Program-made: the position numbers and the translations under genes
Notes under the pieces: model-generated
The model's input: only the letters and a program-made list of their open reading frames with translations
Databases searched by the model: none
Told to the model about the DNA's origin: nothing
Part shown: positions 52,425 to 61,091 of the stretch, piece by piece
Position numbering within the stretch: the stretch's first letter is position 1
Layout: the number at the start of each line of letters is the position of its first letter
Origin: Saccharibacillus nicotianae
GTDB lineage: Bacteria > Bacillota > Bacilli > Paenibacillales > Paenibacillaceae
Reading direction: 5' to 3'
Assembly (NCBI RefSeq): GCF_042681745.1
Contig: NZ_JBHUGF010000010.1
Coordinates: forward strand, 2,294,001 to 2,358,000
DNA length: 64,000 bases

Positions 52425-53501
52425 ATGAAAGTATTCAAAACGTCGGTTTATGTTATTGCTGGTCTGGTGACAACTCTAGCGATTGCGCTTATTGTGATGG
52501 CAGTGTATTCTGATCGACATTTATTCTCATCATTCACCACTGCACAAGCAGATCGCTTAGGAGATTCTATTCAGGGAACTTCTACAGCAACAGTGAATCC
52601 ACCGTTATCCTCAGACCAACTTCCACCTGTAGAACAATTTGCTTCGATTGTTAGAAAAGATTATTATCAAAATAAAGTCGCTGTACTGATGTACCATGAT
52701 ATCGATCCTATTAAGCAAGGGGGCGATATTATTACGCCTGCTCTTTTTGCTGCTCAATTGGATTATTTGCGTTCTAAAGACATGAATTTTATTTCTCTTG
52801 AACAATTCCGTCTGTTTATGGAAGGTGGCAAAGTACCGGATAATGCAGTACTGGTTACTTTTGACGATGGATATGAGAACTTTTATACAACGGCTTATCC
52901 GATTATGAAAGAACGTCATATTCCCGGGGTAAGCTTTGTCATCACAGGAGATTTCAGTAAAGGCGCTCTTGTAGCCACTCCTCATATGACCAAAGCCGAA
53001 ATCCAAAATATGACCAGCTCTGATCCAAATATGGAAGTGCAAGCACACACCGATAAATTGCATTACAAAACAAGCGATACTACCGATGCCCTTACAGCCC
53101 CGCTGGTGAAAGATGGAGTAACCGAGACTCATGAACATTATCTTGCACGTATCGAAAATGATCTTAGACGTTGTGTAGAAGCACTTCGTCCGCTTACGCC
53201 TCATGTGATCAATACATTTGCATATCCTTACGGGTTGCATACACCAGAAGTAGAGAAAGTAGCTCAAAATGTAGGTATCCGTTATGCTTTTACCACTGAA
53301 TTGGGATTGGTTACTCGTGATACTGATCTTATGACGATTCCACGTATTAATGGAGGTTCGCCACTGATCGATCCAGAGCGCCTATACAATTCTATTATGT
53401 GGGAAAACAAACTGCCTGGTCGTAATCTATTTATTCCTGATTCTATCCAGCATAGTGGTCGCGAAGCAGGAGAATCGGAAAAGTCGAACACTTCTAAATA
53501 A
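52425..53501 (+). CDS. Extracellular polysaccharide deacetylase (NodB/CE4)
   Basis: 358 residues from ATG 52425 (AAAGGA about 11 nt upstream; the ATG at 52380 lacks a site). N-terminal signal anchor (about 7-29), linker, then the CE4 domain from about 80. Motifs: VLMYHDID, VTFDDGYENFY (the Asp-Asp metal pair), QAHTDKLHY (HxxxH-type) and FAYPYGLHTPEV. It removes N-acetyl groups from an extracellular glycan. The layout is close to the PgaB/IcaB type, which works on poly-N-acetylglucosamine, but no pga/ica genes are nearby, so peptidoglycan is equally possible. Confidence 0.88.
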   Translation: MKVFKTSVYVIAGLVTTLAIALIVMAVYSDRHLFSSFTTAQADRLGDSIQGTSTATVNPPLSSDQLPPVEQFASIVRKDYYQNKVAVLMYHDIDPIKQGGDIITPALFAAQLDYLRSKDMNFISLEQFRLFMEGGKVPDNAVLVTFDDGYENFYTTAYPIMKERHIPGVSFVITGDFSKGALVATPHMTKAEIQNMTSSDPNMEVQAHTDKLHYKTSDTTDALTAPLVKDGVTETHEHYLARIENDLRRCVEALRPLTPHVINTFAYPYGLHTPEVEKVAQNVGIRYAFTTELGLVTRDTDLMTIPRINGGSPLIDPERLYNSIMWENKLPGRNLFIPDSIQHSGREAGESEKSNTSK

Positions 53502-53568
53502 GAATACGATCTGCACACAAATATCATCTTCTACCTGTTATGATGAAATTAAATAAGTTCGTGTACAC

Positions 53569-53603
53569 AGTCCGCTATCGCTTATTCCAGATAGCGGACT
53601 TTT
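53569..53603. terminator. Terminator after the deacetylase gene
   Basis: AGTCCGCTATC / GATAGCGGACT followed by TTTT. Confidence 0.88.
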
Positions 53604-53726
53604 AGTTTGTGCTTTTAAAGATAGACGTTATTGCATTACTTTGAAATTAAAATAATAAGCTGACACTTTTCTTCCAATTCTATACAATAGATATGGAAAT
53701 AAGATTGATCACCAAGGGGGCACTAT

Positions 53727-54815
53727 ATGTCAGAAAAAAAAGTGACCTGGCTAGAGTTATTTTATGATCTGCTATTCGTAGCCGCTGTTTCCAAAGCGAC
53801 CCATGTATTACTTCATGTAGAACATGGTGGCATTTCACTCGAACAGCTAGGCAAGTTTATACTTATTTTTATTCCGATCTGGTGGGCATGGGTTGGACAA
53901 AGTGTATATAATAATCGCTTTGGCAAAGACAATACCAAAGATCGAATATTTATGATTGTGCAGTTATTTTTTGTACTGATTATGACAGCCAGTCTCAATA
54001 TCGATTTTGATTCAAATTACATACCTTTTCTGGTGGGCTATATCGGGCTTAGAGCATTGATGGTTATTCAGTATATGATCACTGCCGCTCAAGAAAAGCA
54101 TCACCGCCAAGAAACAGCTCGTTTTTTTGGAACCTATTTTTGGCTAGGGCTTATTATTTCATGCTGTTCTTTGTTTTTCGATACATGGATTCGTTACCTT
54201 ATTCTCTATGCAGGAATAGCTGTCGATATTCTCGTGCCTTTGATCGGTCGCCGAAATCTAGTTAAAACACCGATTCATACTGCTCATTTGTTAGAACGAT
54301 TTGCTTTATTTACATTGATTTTGCTAGGTGAATCAGTGATTAGTATGTTGTCTGTATTGCAATCGGATCAATTTACACCTTCATCTATCCTGTTTGCAGC
54401 GATGGCTTTTGTATTGATTATTGCAATCTGGTGGCAGTATTTTGAAAATGTCGAAAAGCATGTAGATAAAGAAAAACAAACAGCCGGGCAAACAATTATG
54501 TATGGACATCTATTTATTTACTTTTCACTCAGTATGATTGCGGCTTCGATTCAATTACTATTTTTGGAGCAATTGTCTTATCTATTTATTCTTATCTTTA
54601 CGTTTGCCTCTGTATTGATTTACTTTTTGGCAGTGATGATTGTATTCCACCGCTATCGCTACCACAATTTCAAACCACGATTTAAAGTGATCATCGGGCT
54701 TGTACTTACACTGGGGATATTATTCGCTTTTGATTGGTTGGTAATGGTATCACCGCATGTGGTGTTAGCTGAATTGATGGTCTTTTTTATCGTATTTGCC
54801 AAAGTAACGACGTAA
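53727..54815 (+). CDS. Low-temperature-requirement A (LtrA) family membrane protein
   Basis: 362 residues with about ten membrane segments. The start KVTWLELFYDLLFVAAVSK is the LtrA signature (VxxxELFFDLVFV), and ERFALFTLILLGESVISML (about 190-208) is the second conserved block. First described in Listeria as needed for growth at low temperature; molecular activity unknown. Stand-alone with AAGGGGG upstream and a strong bidirectional terminator. Confidence 0.88.
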   Translation: MSEKKVTWLELFYDLLFVAAVSKATHVLLHVEHGGISLEQLGKFILIFIPIWWAWVGQSVYNNRFGKDNTKDRIFMIVQLFFVLIMTASLNIDFDSNYIPFLVGYIGLRALMVIQYMITAAQEKHHRQETARFFGTYFWLGLIISCCSLFFDTWIRYLILYAGIAVDILVPLIGRRNLVKTPIHTAHLLERFALFTLILLGESVISMLSVLQSDQFTPSSILFAAMAFVLIIAIWWQYFENVEKHVDKEKQTAGQTIMYGHLFIYFSLSMIAASIQLLFLEQLSYLFILIFTFASVLIYFLAVMIVFHRYRYHNFKPRFKVIIGLVLTLGILFAFDWLVMVSPHVVLAELMVFFIVFAKVTT

Positions 54816-54865
54816 CGGTGATTGTTTGTGTATTTCTATATCTTTTCGTTTACGATAAGAACATC

Positions 54866-54916
54866 AATAATCCCTGTATACTATTGCCTGCTGAGGTTGT
54901 GGATACAGGGATTATT
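54866..54916. terminator. Bidirectional terminator, ltrA-like and tetR-like genes
   Basis: AATAATCCCTGTAT / ATACAGGGATTATT, 14-bp perfect stem. Confidence 0.85.
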
Positions 54917-54965
54917 ATGTTATTTGGCTTAAAGAATATACGTCTATGTTGATCTAATCGATAGC

Positions 54966-55640
54966 TTATAAATTAGCAATCACCTTTTGCTCAATACCAC
55001 GTAACAAAATATCTAACCCGGATTCAAACATCTCATCGGTGCCTACTTCTCCAAATAAACCATTGATATACATCCGGCGAATAATACTGACCTTTTCTTG
55101 CGGAATCTGGTCAAATGCTTGGATTGCCCAATCTTCTAATAACTGTTCATCTTCAACACCAATACCTACCGCCACTTGCTGACGTTCATATTCATCCAAT
55201 TCATGACATAGTACATAGTTAATAATACATAAAACATAATTTAACTTTTCTTTATCTGTAAGTGGAAGGGATTCGATCGGTTGTAAAAATTGATCAAGTA
55301 ACTGCAAATAATCGCTTTCTAAAGGTAACGTTCTCATCAGTAATTGAGCAGAGCATGGATAGATTCGTAACTGTTCTCGCATCGTTCCTGCATAATGATG
55401 CAATTGTTCTTTCCACTCCCCATGCGGATGAATCGTAAGCATAATTTCTTTTGCGACCTGATTCGCCATCGCTTGAAACAATAATTGTTTACTTTTAAAA
55501 TACCAGTAAATCGAAGGCGCTTGAATCCCGATCAGATCAGCCAATTTACGCATACTGAACTTTTCCAATCCATCTTGAGATAATAATTCCCACGATGCTT
55601 CTAATACTCTAGCTTCACTTACTGCTATTTTTTTAGTCAT
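54966..55640 (-). CDS. TetR-family regulator (TetR_C type)
   Basis: 224 residues from ATG 55640 (AGAGGGA upstream; the GTG at 55679 is weaker). HTH: FSMRKLADLIGIQAPSIYWYFKSKQLLFQAMA, the true TetR-type recognition helix (APSLYWHFKNK-like). The C-terminal ligand domain resembles the tetracycline repressor class (long helices, about 80-224). A perfect CTAAC-GGT-GTTAG operator lies about 70 bp upstream. No transporter diverges directly, so the target may be only itself or distant. Confidence 0.85.
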   Translation of the reverse strand: MTKKIAVSEARVLEASWELLSQDGLEKFSMRKLADLIGIQAPSIYWYFKSKQLLFQAMANQVAKEIMLTIHPHGEWKEQLHHYAGTMREQLRIYPCSAQLLMRTLPLESDYLQLLDQFLQPIESLPLTDKEKLNYVLCIINYVLCHELDEYERQQVAVGIGVEDEQLLEDWAIQAFDQIPQEKVSIIRRMYINGLFGEVGTDEMFESGLDILLRGIEQKVIANL

Positions 55641-55712
55641 TACATCCCTCTTATCTAACACTTTAAAATTTTTGTTCACTTGTTATTTTTCTTATTTTGT
55701 TTATGATATCAC

Positions 55713-55725
55713 CTAACGGTGTTAG
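55713..55725. promoter_or_regulatory. Operator palindrome of the TetR-like gene
   Basis: CTAACGGTGTTAG, inverted CTAAC/GTTAG arms. A further half-site (CTAACAC) occurs near 55656 in the leader. Otherwise the 55641-55866 gap is AT-rich and featureless. Confidence 0.55.
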
Positions 55726-55866
55726 ATTCAACTTGTAGGGCTAGAAAGATAGTATCTGTATTTTAATTTGATGATTTAGCTTGGATAATTTTGTCCTTTT
55801 TATCATTTGTTGTTATTCAGTATTTTATAACTACTACATCTTAGCACTTCTATTTCATATGAAAAT

Positions 55867-55910
55867 AAAAAGTCTGCTTAACCCCTCTCAAGGAGTACAG
55901 CAGACTTTTT
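55867..55910 (-). terminator. Terminator of the bgl operon
   Basis: AAAAGTCTGCT / AGCAGACTTTTT with additional loop pairing, U-tail on the minus strand. Confidence 0.8.
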
Positions 55911-55943
55911 ATTGTATTTTGACAATTATTTATTCAAAGATAT

Positions 55944-57401
55944 CTATTCCAATACAGTTCCATTACTCTCTATCACTTTCTGATACCAGAAAAAGCTATC
56001 TTTACGCGAGCGATCCAGTGTACCTTTACCTTCGTTGTCTTTATCCACATAGATAAATCCATACCGTTTCTTCATCTCGCCTGTACCCGCACTGACAAGG
56101 TCGATACAACCCCAGGGTGTGTAACCGATCAGGTCAACTCCATCTGCTAGAGCTTCTTGCATCGCAATTACATGTTGCTTCAAATACTCTATCCGATAAT
56201 CGTCATGAATACTTCCGTCTGCTTGTACTTCATCGACAGCACCCAGACCATTTTCCACAAGCATTAAAGGAATCTGGTAACGGTTATAAATGTTGTTCAG
56301 CGACCAGCGCAATCCTTGTGGATCGATCTGCCATCCCCAATCGCTTGCTTTGAGATACGGATTTTTGAGACCCATCGATAGATTACCGCCTATTTGCTCT
56401 TGATCAGGATCAGCACTTACACAGGTCGAAGAATAATAGCTAAATGTATAATAATCTACACAGCCTTCTTTCAAAGTCTGCTCATCTTCTGGTTCTATTG
56501 TTAGTGTAATATTATGATCTGCAAAATAACGCTTAGCAAAGCCCGGATAAGCTCCTCTAACTTGTACATCTGAACACAAGAAATTGGTTAAATTATCTTT
56601 CTGTTGCGCCAAAATCACATCTTCTGGATTGGAAGTCAGCGGATAAGAACACATATAAGCGATCATACAACCAATTTTGAAATCAGGATTGATCTGATGC
56701 CCTAACTTAACAGCTTTGGCACTAGCGACAAATTGATGATGAAGCGCTTGATATCTTGCTTGCGGGTCATCCTGTGAAGTATCGACTAATTCGCCGTTGC
56801 CTTCTGGAATCATCGCTCCAGCAAGAAATGTTCCAAAGGGTAGCGTCAAAATATTAATTTCATTAAAAGTGAGCCAGTATTTTACTGTATCTTTATACCT
56901 TGTAAACAGAGTCTCACAATAACGGGTGTAGAACTCTACCAGACGACGATCTGACCAACCGTTATATTTTTGCGCCAGAGCAAATGGTGCTTCATAGTGC
57001 GATATCGTGACCAGTGGTTCGATATGATACTTTTTCAACTCGGCAAAGACTTGATCGTAGAATTGCAATCCTTCTTCACTTGGTTCAAGATCATCGCCAT
57101 TCGGAAAAATACGCGACCATGCGATCGACATTCGGAATACTTTAAATCCCATTTCGCCAAACAGAGCAATATCTTCTTTATAACGATGATAGTAATCTAT
57201 CGCTTCATGGCTTGGATAGTTCAAAGTAGGATCTAATTCGGTTGTGATACGACGAGAAGTGGTATGTGTGCCTGCGGTCAGCATATCGGATGTACTTAAC
57301 CCTTTGCCTCCTTGATCATATCCGCCTTCTAATTGATTCGCCGCTGTCGCTCCTCCCCATAGAAATCCGTTTGGAAATGTAGGTTGTACTGTACTCATCA
57401 T
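55944..57401 (-). CDS. bglA: 6-Phospho-beta-glucosidase (GH1)
   Basis: 485 residues, GH1 barrel. N-terminal FPNGFLWGGATAANQLEGG, acid/base Glu in YWLTFNEIN, nucleophile Glu in LMLVENGLGAVDE, and SWDWQIDP-like SDWGWQIDP for phosphate-type substrates. Splits phosphorylated cellobiose, salicin or arbutin imported by BglP. AGGAGG precedes ATG 57401 (ATG 57398 is an alternative). Second gene of the operon, after an intercistronic hairpin. Confidence 0.93.
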   Translation of the reverse strand: MMSTVQPTFPNGFLWGGATAANQLEGGYDQGGKGLSTSDMLTAGTHTTSRRITTELDPTLNYPSHEAIDYYHRYKEDIALFGEMGFKVFRMSIAWSRIFPNGDDLEPSEEGLQFYDQVFAELKKYHIEPLVTISHYEAPFALAQKYNGWSDRRLVEFYTRYCETLFTRYKDTVKYWLTFNEINILTLPFGTFLAGAMIPEGNGELVDTSQDDPQARYQALHHQFVASAKAVKLGHQINPDFKIGCMIAYMCSYPLTSNPEDVILAQQKDNLTNFLCSDVQVRGAYPGFAKRYFADHNITLTIEPEDEQTLKEGCVDYYTFSYYSSTCVSADPDQEQIGGNLSMGLKNPYLKASDWGWQIDPQGLRWSLNNIYNRYQIPLMLVENGLGAVDEVQADGSIHDDYRIEYLKQHVIAMQEALADGVDLIGYTPWGCIDLVSAGTGEMKKRYGFIYVDKDNEGKGTLDRSRKDSFFWYQKVIESNGTVLE

Positions 57402-57432
57402 CTATTCCTCCTCGTAGATAGTTATTAGTATC

Positions 57433-57476
57433 GTTCCAAGTGTCTATTGAGCTAGAAGCTGTTAGACACCTGGAAC
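57433..57476. promoter_or_regulatory. Intercistronic hairpin between bglP and bglA
   Basis: GTTCCAAGTGTCTA / TAGACACCTGGAAC, 14-bp stem with one mismatch, no U-tail. Probably a message-stability or processing element. Confidence 0.6.
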
Positions 57477-57548
57477 TTGAATATCAGTGAACGTTATTTG
57501 GATTAGCTAGAGATTGTAGACGTATTCAACAATTACTTTACATCTGGA

Positions 57549-59450
57549 TTAGATCAAAACAGTAATCAAATCTTCTTTGAAATGAATCGCTTGCTTGTCA
57601 GTCTGTACCACATCTTGAAAATTAGCTGTATTGGAAATAATCACAGGCGTAGTCACAATATATCCAGCGGCTTTGATCGCTTCAATATCGAACTCCATCA
57701 ATAATTGTCCTTTGGTTACGATATCGCCTTGTTTGACTTTAGGTGTGAAATGTTTGCCTTTTAACTTCACTGTATCCTGACCGACATGGATCAAAATATC
57801 GACACCATGATCACTGGTAATGCCAAGTGCATGCCCTGAAGAAAGCATCGAAGTTAGTACCCCATCAACAGGTGAATATACTTTACCTTCAGACGGTTCA
57901 ATCGCTATTCCTTTACCAAGCGCACCGGAAGAAAATGCTTCGTCTTCTACCGCACTAAGTGGAAGAATGGTTCCTTGTAATGGACTTGCAATCGTTTCTT
58001 GCGCGATTTTGATCGTTGTTTTGGGTGCTTGTGATTCTGTGACTTTAGCAGTCTCTTTGTCGTCTTGGAACATAGCATACATAATAGCAAAACCAAGAAC
58101 AAAACTGACTCCAATACCAATCAACATTCCATAAAATCCAGCATCGATACCATTTGGTCCGATATAACTTGGAATCCCGAAAATCCCTAATCCACCTAGA
58201 ATATAAGCTTTGGTACCTGCAAGACCAATAATACCTCCACCTACCGCAGCCGCTATACAACTGATAATAAATGGTTTTTTACGAGGAAGCGTGATTCCAT
58301 AGATTGCCGGCTCGGTTACACCGAAGATACCTGAGATAAATGCAGGAATCGAAAGCGATTTGAGTTTGACATTTTTCGTTTTGAGTAGGATCGCTAGTAC
58401 AACACCGGTCTGTGCAAAAGAAGCACCGAACATCCCTGCAAGTACTGGATCGAATTTCATAACGGTTAAGTTATTAATTACAATCGGAACAAGACCCCAG
58501 TGTAAGCCGAAAATAACAAATACTTGCCAGAATGCACCGATCAACATACCTTCAATAATCGGGCTTAAATTGTAGACAAATAGTGTACCTGCACCTAGTA
58601 ACTGCCCTGCCCATGTAGCGATAGGTCCAATAATAAGTAGCGTTAACGGCACAATAACAAGCAATGTACAGAATGGAACTAAGAAGGTGCGAACAACACT
58701 TGGAATGATTTTTTTGAAAAATACTTCTAACTTCGATCCTACATACGTTGCTAAAATAATTGGAATAACACTAGACGAATAGGTCATCAAAATGACAGGA
58801 ATCCCTAAAAACGTAATATGGATCGGTGATTCAAATAATGTACCTGCAAATAAGGTGTACAATGGATCACCAGCAGTTAAGCCACTAAGCGTCGGGTAAA
58901 CTAACGTTGCACCAATAGCCATCCCAATAAATATGTTGGCATTGAATTTTTTCGCAGCCGTATAACCAAGAAAGATCGGGAAGAAGTAAAATAAACAATC
59001 ACCTAAAGCGTTAAGAATTTGGTACGTTCCTGACTCTTTCGTTAATACATGTAAAGCAAGCAGTAATGCGGTAAATCCTTTGATCATCCCTGTTGCGCAC
59101 AGCACACCTAGAATCGGAGTAAATACGCCGGAGATCATATCAATAAAGCGATTAAATAAGCTTACCTTTTCATCACTGGATGTATCTTGCCCCGTATCTG
59201 CTTGGAAGCCTCCAATAGTACTCACTTCAGCGTATACATCAGGTACATGATTCCCAATAACCACCTGATATTGCCCACCACTTTGAATAACAGTCACAAC
59301 GCCATCCATATTTTTAAGTACATCGGTATTGGCTTTGCTTTCATCTTTTAATTTAAAACGTAATCGTGTGATACAGTGTGTCAGACTATTCACATTGTCC
59401 CGACCACCAATATTGTGGATAATATCTTTGGCTAATTGTTCATATTTCAT
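57549..59450 (-). CDS. bglP: Beta-glucoside PTS EIIBCA transporter
   Basis: 633 residues in IIB-IIC-IIA order. IIB: NSLTHCITRLRFKLKD with the phosphocysteine (about 20-35). IIC: membrane domain about 105-460 with FGVTEPAIYGITLPRKKPF. IIA (glucose-type, about 495-630): SDHGVDILIHVGQDTVKLKGKHF with the phospho-His. Imports aryl- or alkyl-beta-glucosides and phosphorylates them for BglA. Expression should depend on a LicT-type antiterminator, because two RAT/terminator modules lie upstream, and on CcpA through cre sites. Confidence 0.94.
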   Translation of the reverse strand: MKYEQLAKDIIHNIGGRDNVNSLTHCITRLRFKLKDESKANTDVLKNMDGVVTVIQSGGQYQVVIGNHVPDVYAEVSTIGGFQADTGQDTSSDEKVSLFNRFIDMISGVFTPILGVLCATGMIKGFTALLLALHVLTKESGTYQILNALGDCLFYFFPIFLGYTAAKKFNANIFIGMAIGATLVYPTLSGLTAGDPLYTLFAGTLFESPIHITFLGIPVILMTYSSSVIPIILATYVGSKLEVFFKKIIPSVVRTFLVPFCTLLVIVPLTLLIIGPIATWAGQLLGAGTLFVYNLSPIIEGMLIGAFWQVFVIFGLHWGLVPIVINNLTVMKFDPVLAGMFGASFAQTGVVLAILLKTKNVKLKSLSIPAFISGIFGVTEPAIYGITLPRKKPFIISCIAAAVGGGIIGLAGTKAYILGGLGIFGIPSYIGPNGIDAGFYGMLIGIGVSFVLGFAIMYAMFQDDKETAKVTESQAPKTTIKIAQETIASPLQGTILPLSAVEDEAFSSGALGKGIAIEPSEGKVYSPVDGVLTSMLSSGHALGITSDHGVDILIHVGQDTVKLKGKHFTPKVKQGDIVTKGQLLMEFDIEAIKAAGYIVTTPVIISNTANFQDVVQTDKQAIHFKEDLITVLI

Positions 59451-59480
59451 GTTCTATCGCTCCTTTGACATTGAGGTACG

Positions 59481-59559
59481 AAAAAAGGCAAAACCTAACT
59501 AGACCGCGTATATACAATACGATCTGATTAGGTTTTGCCTGCATGACCAGTAACAATCC
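59481..59559 (-). promoter_or_regulatory. LicT-type RAT site 2 overlapping a terminator, before bglP
   Basis: Terminator arms AGGCAAAACCTAA and TTAGGTTTTGCCT (59481-59540) end in a U6 tail on the minus strand. The RAT (59528-59559) reads GGATTGTTACTGG...GCAGGCAAAACC, in full agreement with known LicT targets, and overlaps the 5' arm. Antiterminator binding would block the hairpin. Confidence 0.9.
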
Positions 59560-59613
59560 TACTTCTATTCTTTTGAGTGTCAGTAGTATCCTGAGCTTGC
59601 TTTATCACTGAAT

Positions 59614-59627
59614 AGTAAGCGCTTACT
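59614..59627. promoter_or_regulatory. Perfect palindromic cre-like site between the two RAT modules
   Basis: AGTAAGCGCTTACT, one base from the CcpA consensus. Its place between RAT1 and RAT2 suggests a roadblock or a second repressed promoter. Confidence 0.6.
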
Positions 59628-59668
59628 ATAAAGCGATATTGACTACTCTAGATAGAGATATTATACGC

Positions 59669-59739
59669 AAAAAGGCAAAACCCAACACATGTCAGAGCTA
59701 TCTACATGTACTGGGTTTTGCCTTTGCAGTAACAATCCC
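59669..59739 (-). promoter_or_regulatory. LicT-type RAT site 1 with terminator
   Basis: Terminator arms AAGGCAAAACCCA and TGGGTTTTGCCTT (59669-59724); the RAT (59711-59739) reads GGGATTGTTACTGC...GGCAAAACCC. Same design as RAT2. In classic bgl operons this module precedes the antiterminator gene, which is missing here. Confidence 0.85.
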
Positions 59740-59746
59740 TAAAGCA

Positions 59747-59775
59747 ACAATACCATCGTTTGATTCATTTGGCAA
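59747..59775 (-). promoter_or_regulatory. SigA promoter of the bgl operon
   Basis: On the minus strand TTGCCA, 17-bp spacer, TATTGT; transcription would begin just before RAT1. Confidence 0.6.
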
Positions 59776-59782
59776 GAGAAAA

Positions 59783-59796
59783 AGTATACGCTTACA
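59783..59796 (-). promoter_or_regulatory. cre site upstream of the bgl promoter
   Basis: TGTAAGCGTATACT on the minus strand, one mismatch from the CcpA consensus, 8 bp upstream of the -35 box. Confidence 0.55.
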
Positions 59797-59800
59797 TTAT

Positions 59801-60859
59801 TTATTCCTCATCACTATCACTTTCTGAATCTAGATTATCAATTTTTATCATAGCGCGTTCTGCTATCATTTCGTCTGTATGATTTTGTACCTGCTGATCA
59901 TCAAACAAAATTTCGAAAGGAGATACTTCTTTATTGTTCATATCTCTTTCCTGAACTTTCATTTTAAATCCAGTAGGAAAAGCAATACTTTTATGAGAAG
60001 CAATCCTTAAATTTTTTACAGGCTTATACAAAACGGATGCTTCAAACCATAACTTATTATGATTTTCAAAAGCAGATTTTGCTCTTTTCAAAGCTTCTTT
60101 TTCTGCTTCACGCCATACACCGTTTCCCTGCCAATTCGCCCATTGCGGTACAATATTACGTGGAACATCAGGACCACCTAATTCTAAAGCCATAATATGC
60201 CCTTTTTGTGCATCTACTATTCCTGTATTATTTCTTTCTCCAACCTCCTTCCATTTTATACCAACTTGAAGACCAGATGAAGGTTCTGGAGCAGTGACTC
60301 TTCCTGTAGTTGATGTAGGTTCTACATATCCTATAACACTAACTGGTCGTTCAACTTCGCCTAATACACTATGTTTGATTATCTCCATTTCTATATAAAT
60401 TCCACCATATTTTTTAGATCTTTTTTTCATTGGACCTTTTTTAGTTTTGTGCATATCTTCAGTATAAAATTTTTTATTTATTAAATACTTTCCAACATTT
60501 TTATTTATTTTTCTTTTCTTAATTTTCACACTATTTGCTAGTAAAGAACTCTCATAAGCAGAATCATTTGATTCCTCATTAAAATCATTAATCATGATAG
60601 TTTCTATACTTTCCTCTTTAAGTTGACTTTGAATAAAATAATTATCTACAATACTCATATCTTTTAGTAATTCTTCTTTCAAATCATAATAGTACTCATG
60701 CTCATCGCCTAAAGTATTGAGCAGTTCAATAAAAGATTTAAGATTTTCAGGTATTATACTATTAAAATTATGATTTTTAAGATATTGAACAGCGTCTGAT
60801 TCTAATCTTTGTATAATATTCATATTCCCAATAGCATTTTTATTCGTATTAAAAGACAT
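59801..60859 (-). CDS. Toxin-like protein with DNA/RNA non-specific endonuclease motif
   Basis: 352 residues. N-terminus has NAIGNMNIIQRL (8-19), then a helical stretch (20-100) and a Lys-rich middle (110-150). The C-terminal domain has DAQKGHIMALELGG (216-229) and RNIVPQWANWQGN (234-246). That is the pattern of NucA-like/Endonuclease_NS toxins (D-R-G-H...N-x-V-P-Q-N), with Lys replacing the usual Arg. The tail is acidic. ATG 60859 has no clear ribosome binding site but lies 17 nt after the stop of the 51-residue gene, so reinitiation is likely. The gene is much richer in A+T than its neighbours. Likely effector or polymorphic toxin; target unproven. Confidence 0.7.
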   Translation of the reverse strand: MSFNTNKNAIGNMNIIQRLESDAVQYLKNHNFNSIIPENLKSFIELLNTLGDEHEYYYDLKEELLKDMSIVDNYFIQSQLKEESIETIMINDFNEESNDSAYESSLLANSVKIKKRKINKNVGKYLINKKFYTEDMHKTKKGPMKKRSKKYGGIYIEMEIIKHSVLGEVERPVSVIGYVEPTSTTGRVTAPEPSSGLQVGIKWKEVGERNNTGIVDAQKGHIMALELGGPDVPRNIVPQWANWQGNGVWREAEKEALKRAKSAFENHNKLWFEASVLYKPVKNLRIASHKSIAFPTGFKMKVQERDMNNKEVSPFEILFDDQQVQNHTDEMIAERAMIKIDNLDSESDSDEE

Positions 60860-60876
60860 AGTTTTATTTAGTCGTT

Positions 60877-61032
60877 TTAATTGCTTACCAACTCACGGTT
60901 ACCTAAATTTTTTTGAAGTTGAATAAGAGGAACAGACATCGATTCTTGTATAGAACTATTTTTTTTAGTCTCATTTAACAATTCTTTATTTTTAAGAAAA
61001 ATCAAATCTTTATTATTGTAAAAGTTAGACAT
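60877..61032 (-). CDS. 51-residue protein ending in an LGN-type effector motif
   Basis: Starts at ATG 61032, with a perfect AGGAGG 8 nt upstream. Sequence is polar and Asn/Lys/Glu-rich, then SVPLIQLQKNLGNRELVSN. The 'LQ-x-x-(I/L)GN-x-x-(V/L)' pattern is the one found at the N-termini of DUF4157 and other effectors linked to extracellular contractile injection systems (family knowledge from memory). Here the chain stops right after it, and the nuclease ORF begins 17 nt later in another frame. It may be the detached leader of a formerly single effector (frameshift), or a true small gene. Confidence 0.6.
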   Translation of the reverse strand: MSNFYNNKDLIFLKNKELLNETKKNSSIQESMSVPLIQLQKNLGNRELVSN

Positions 61033-61091
61033 GAAATCATCCTCCTGAATAATAAAATTTGCTAGTATATTTGTTTCCTTAATATAAATTT

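Noticed and set aside
53813..53998. Minus-strand ORF opposite the LtrA gene
   Set aside because: Shadow of a hydrophobic coding region, no start signals.
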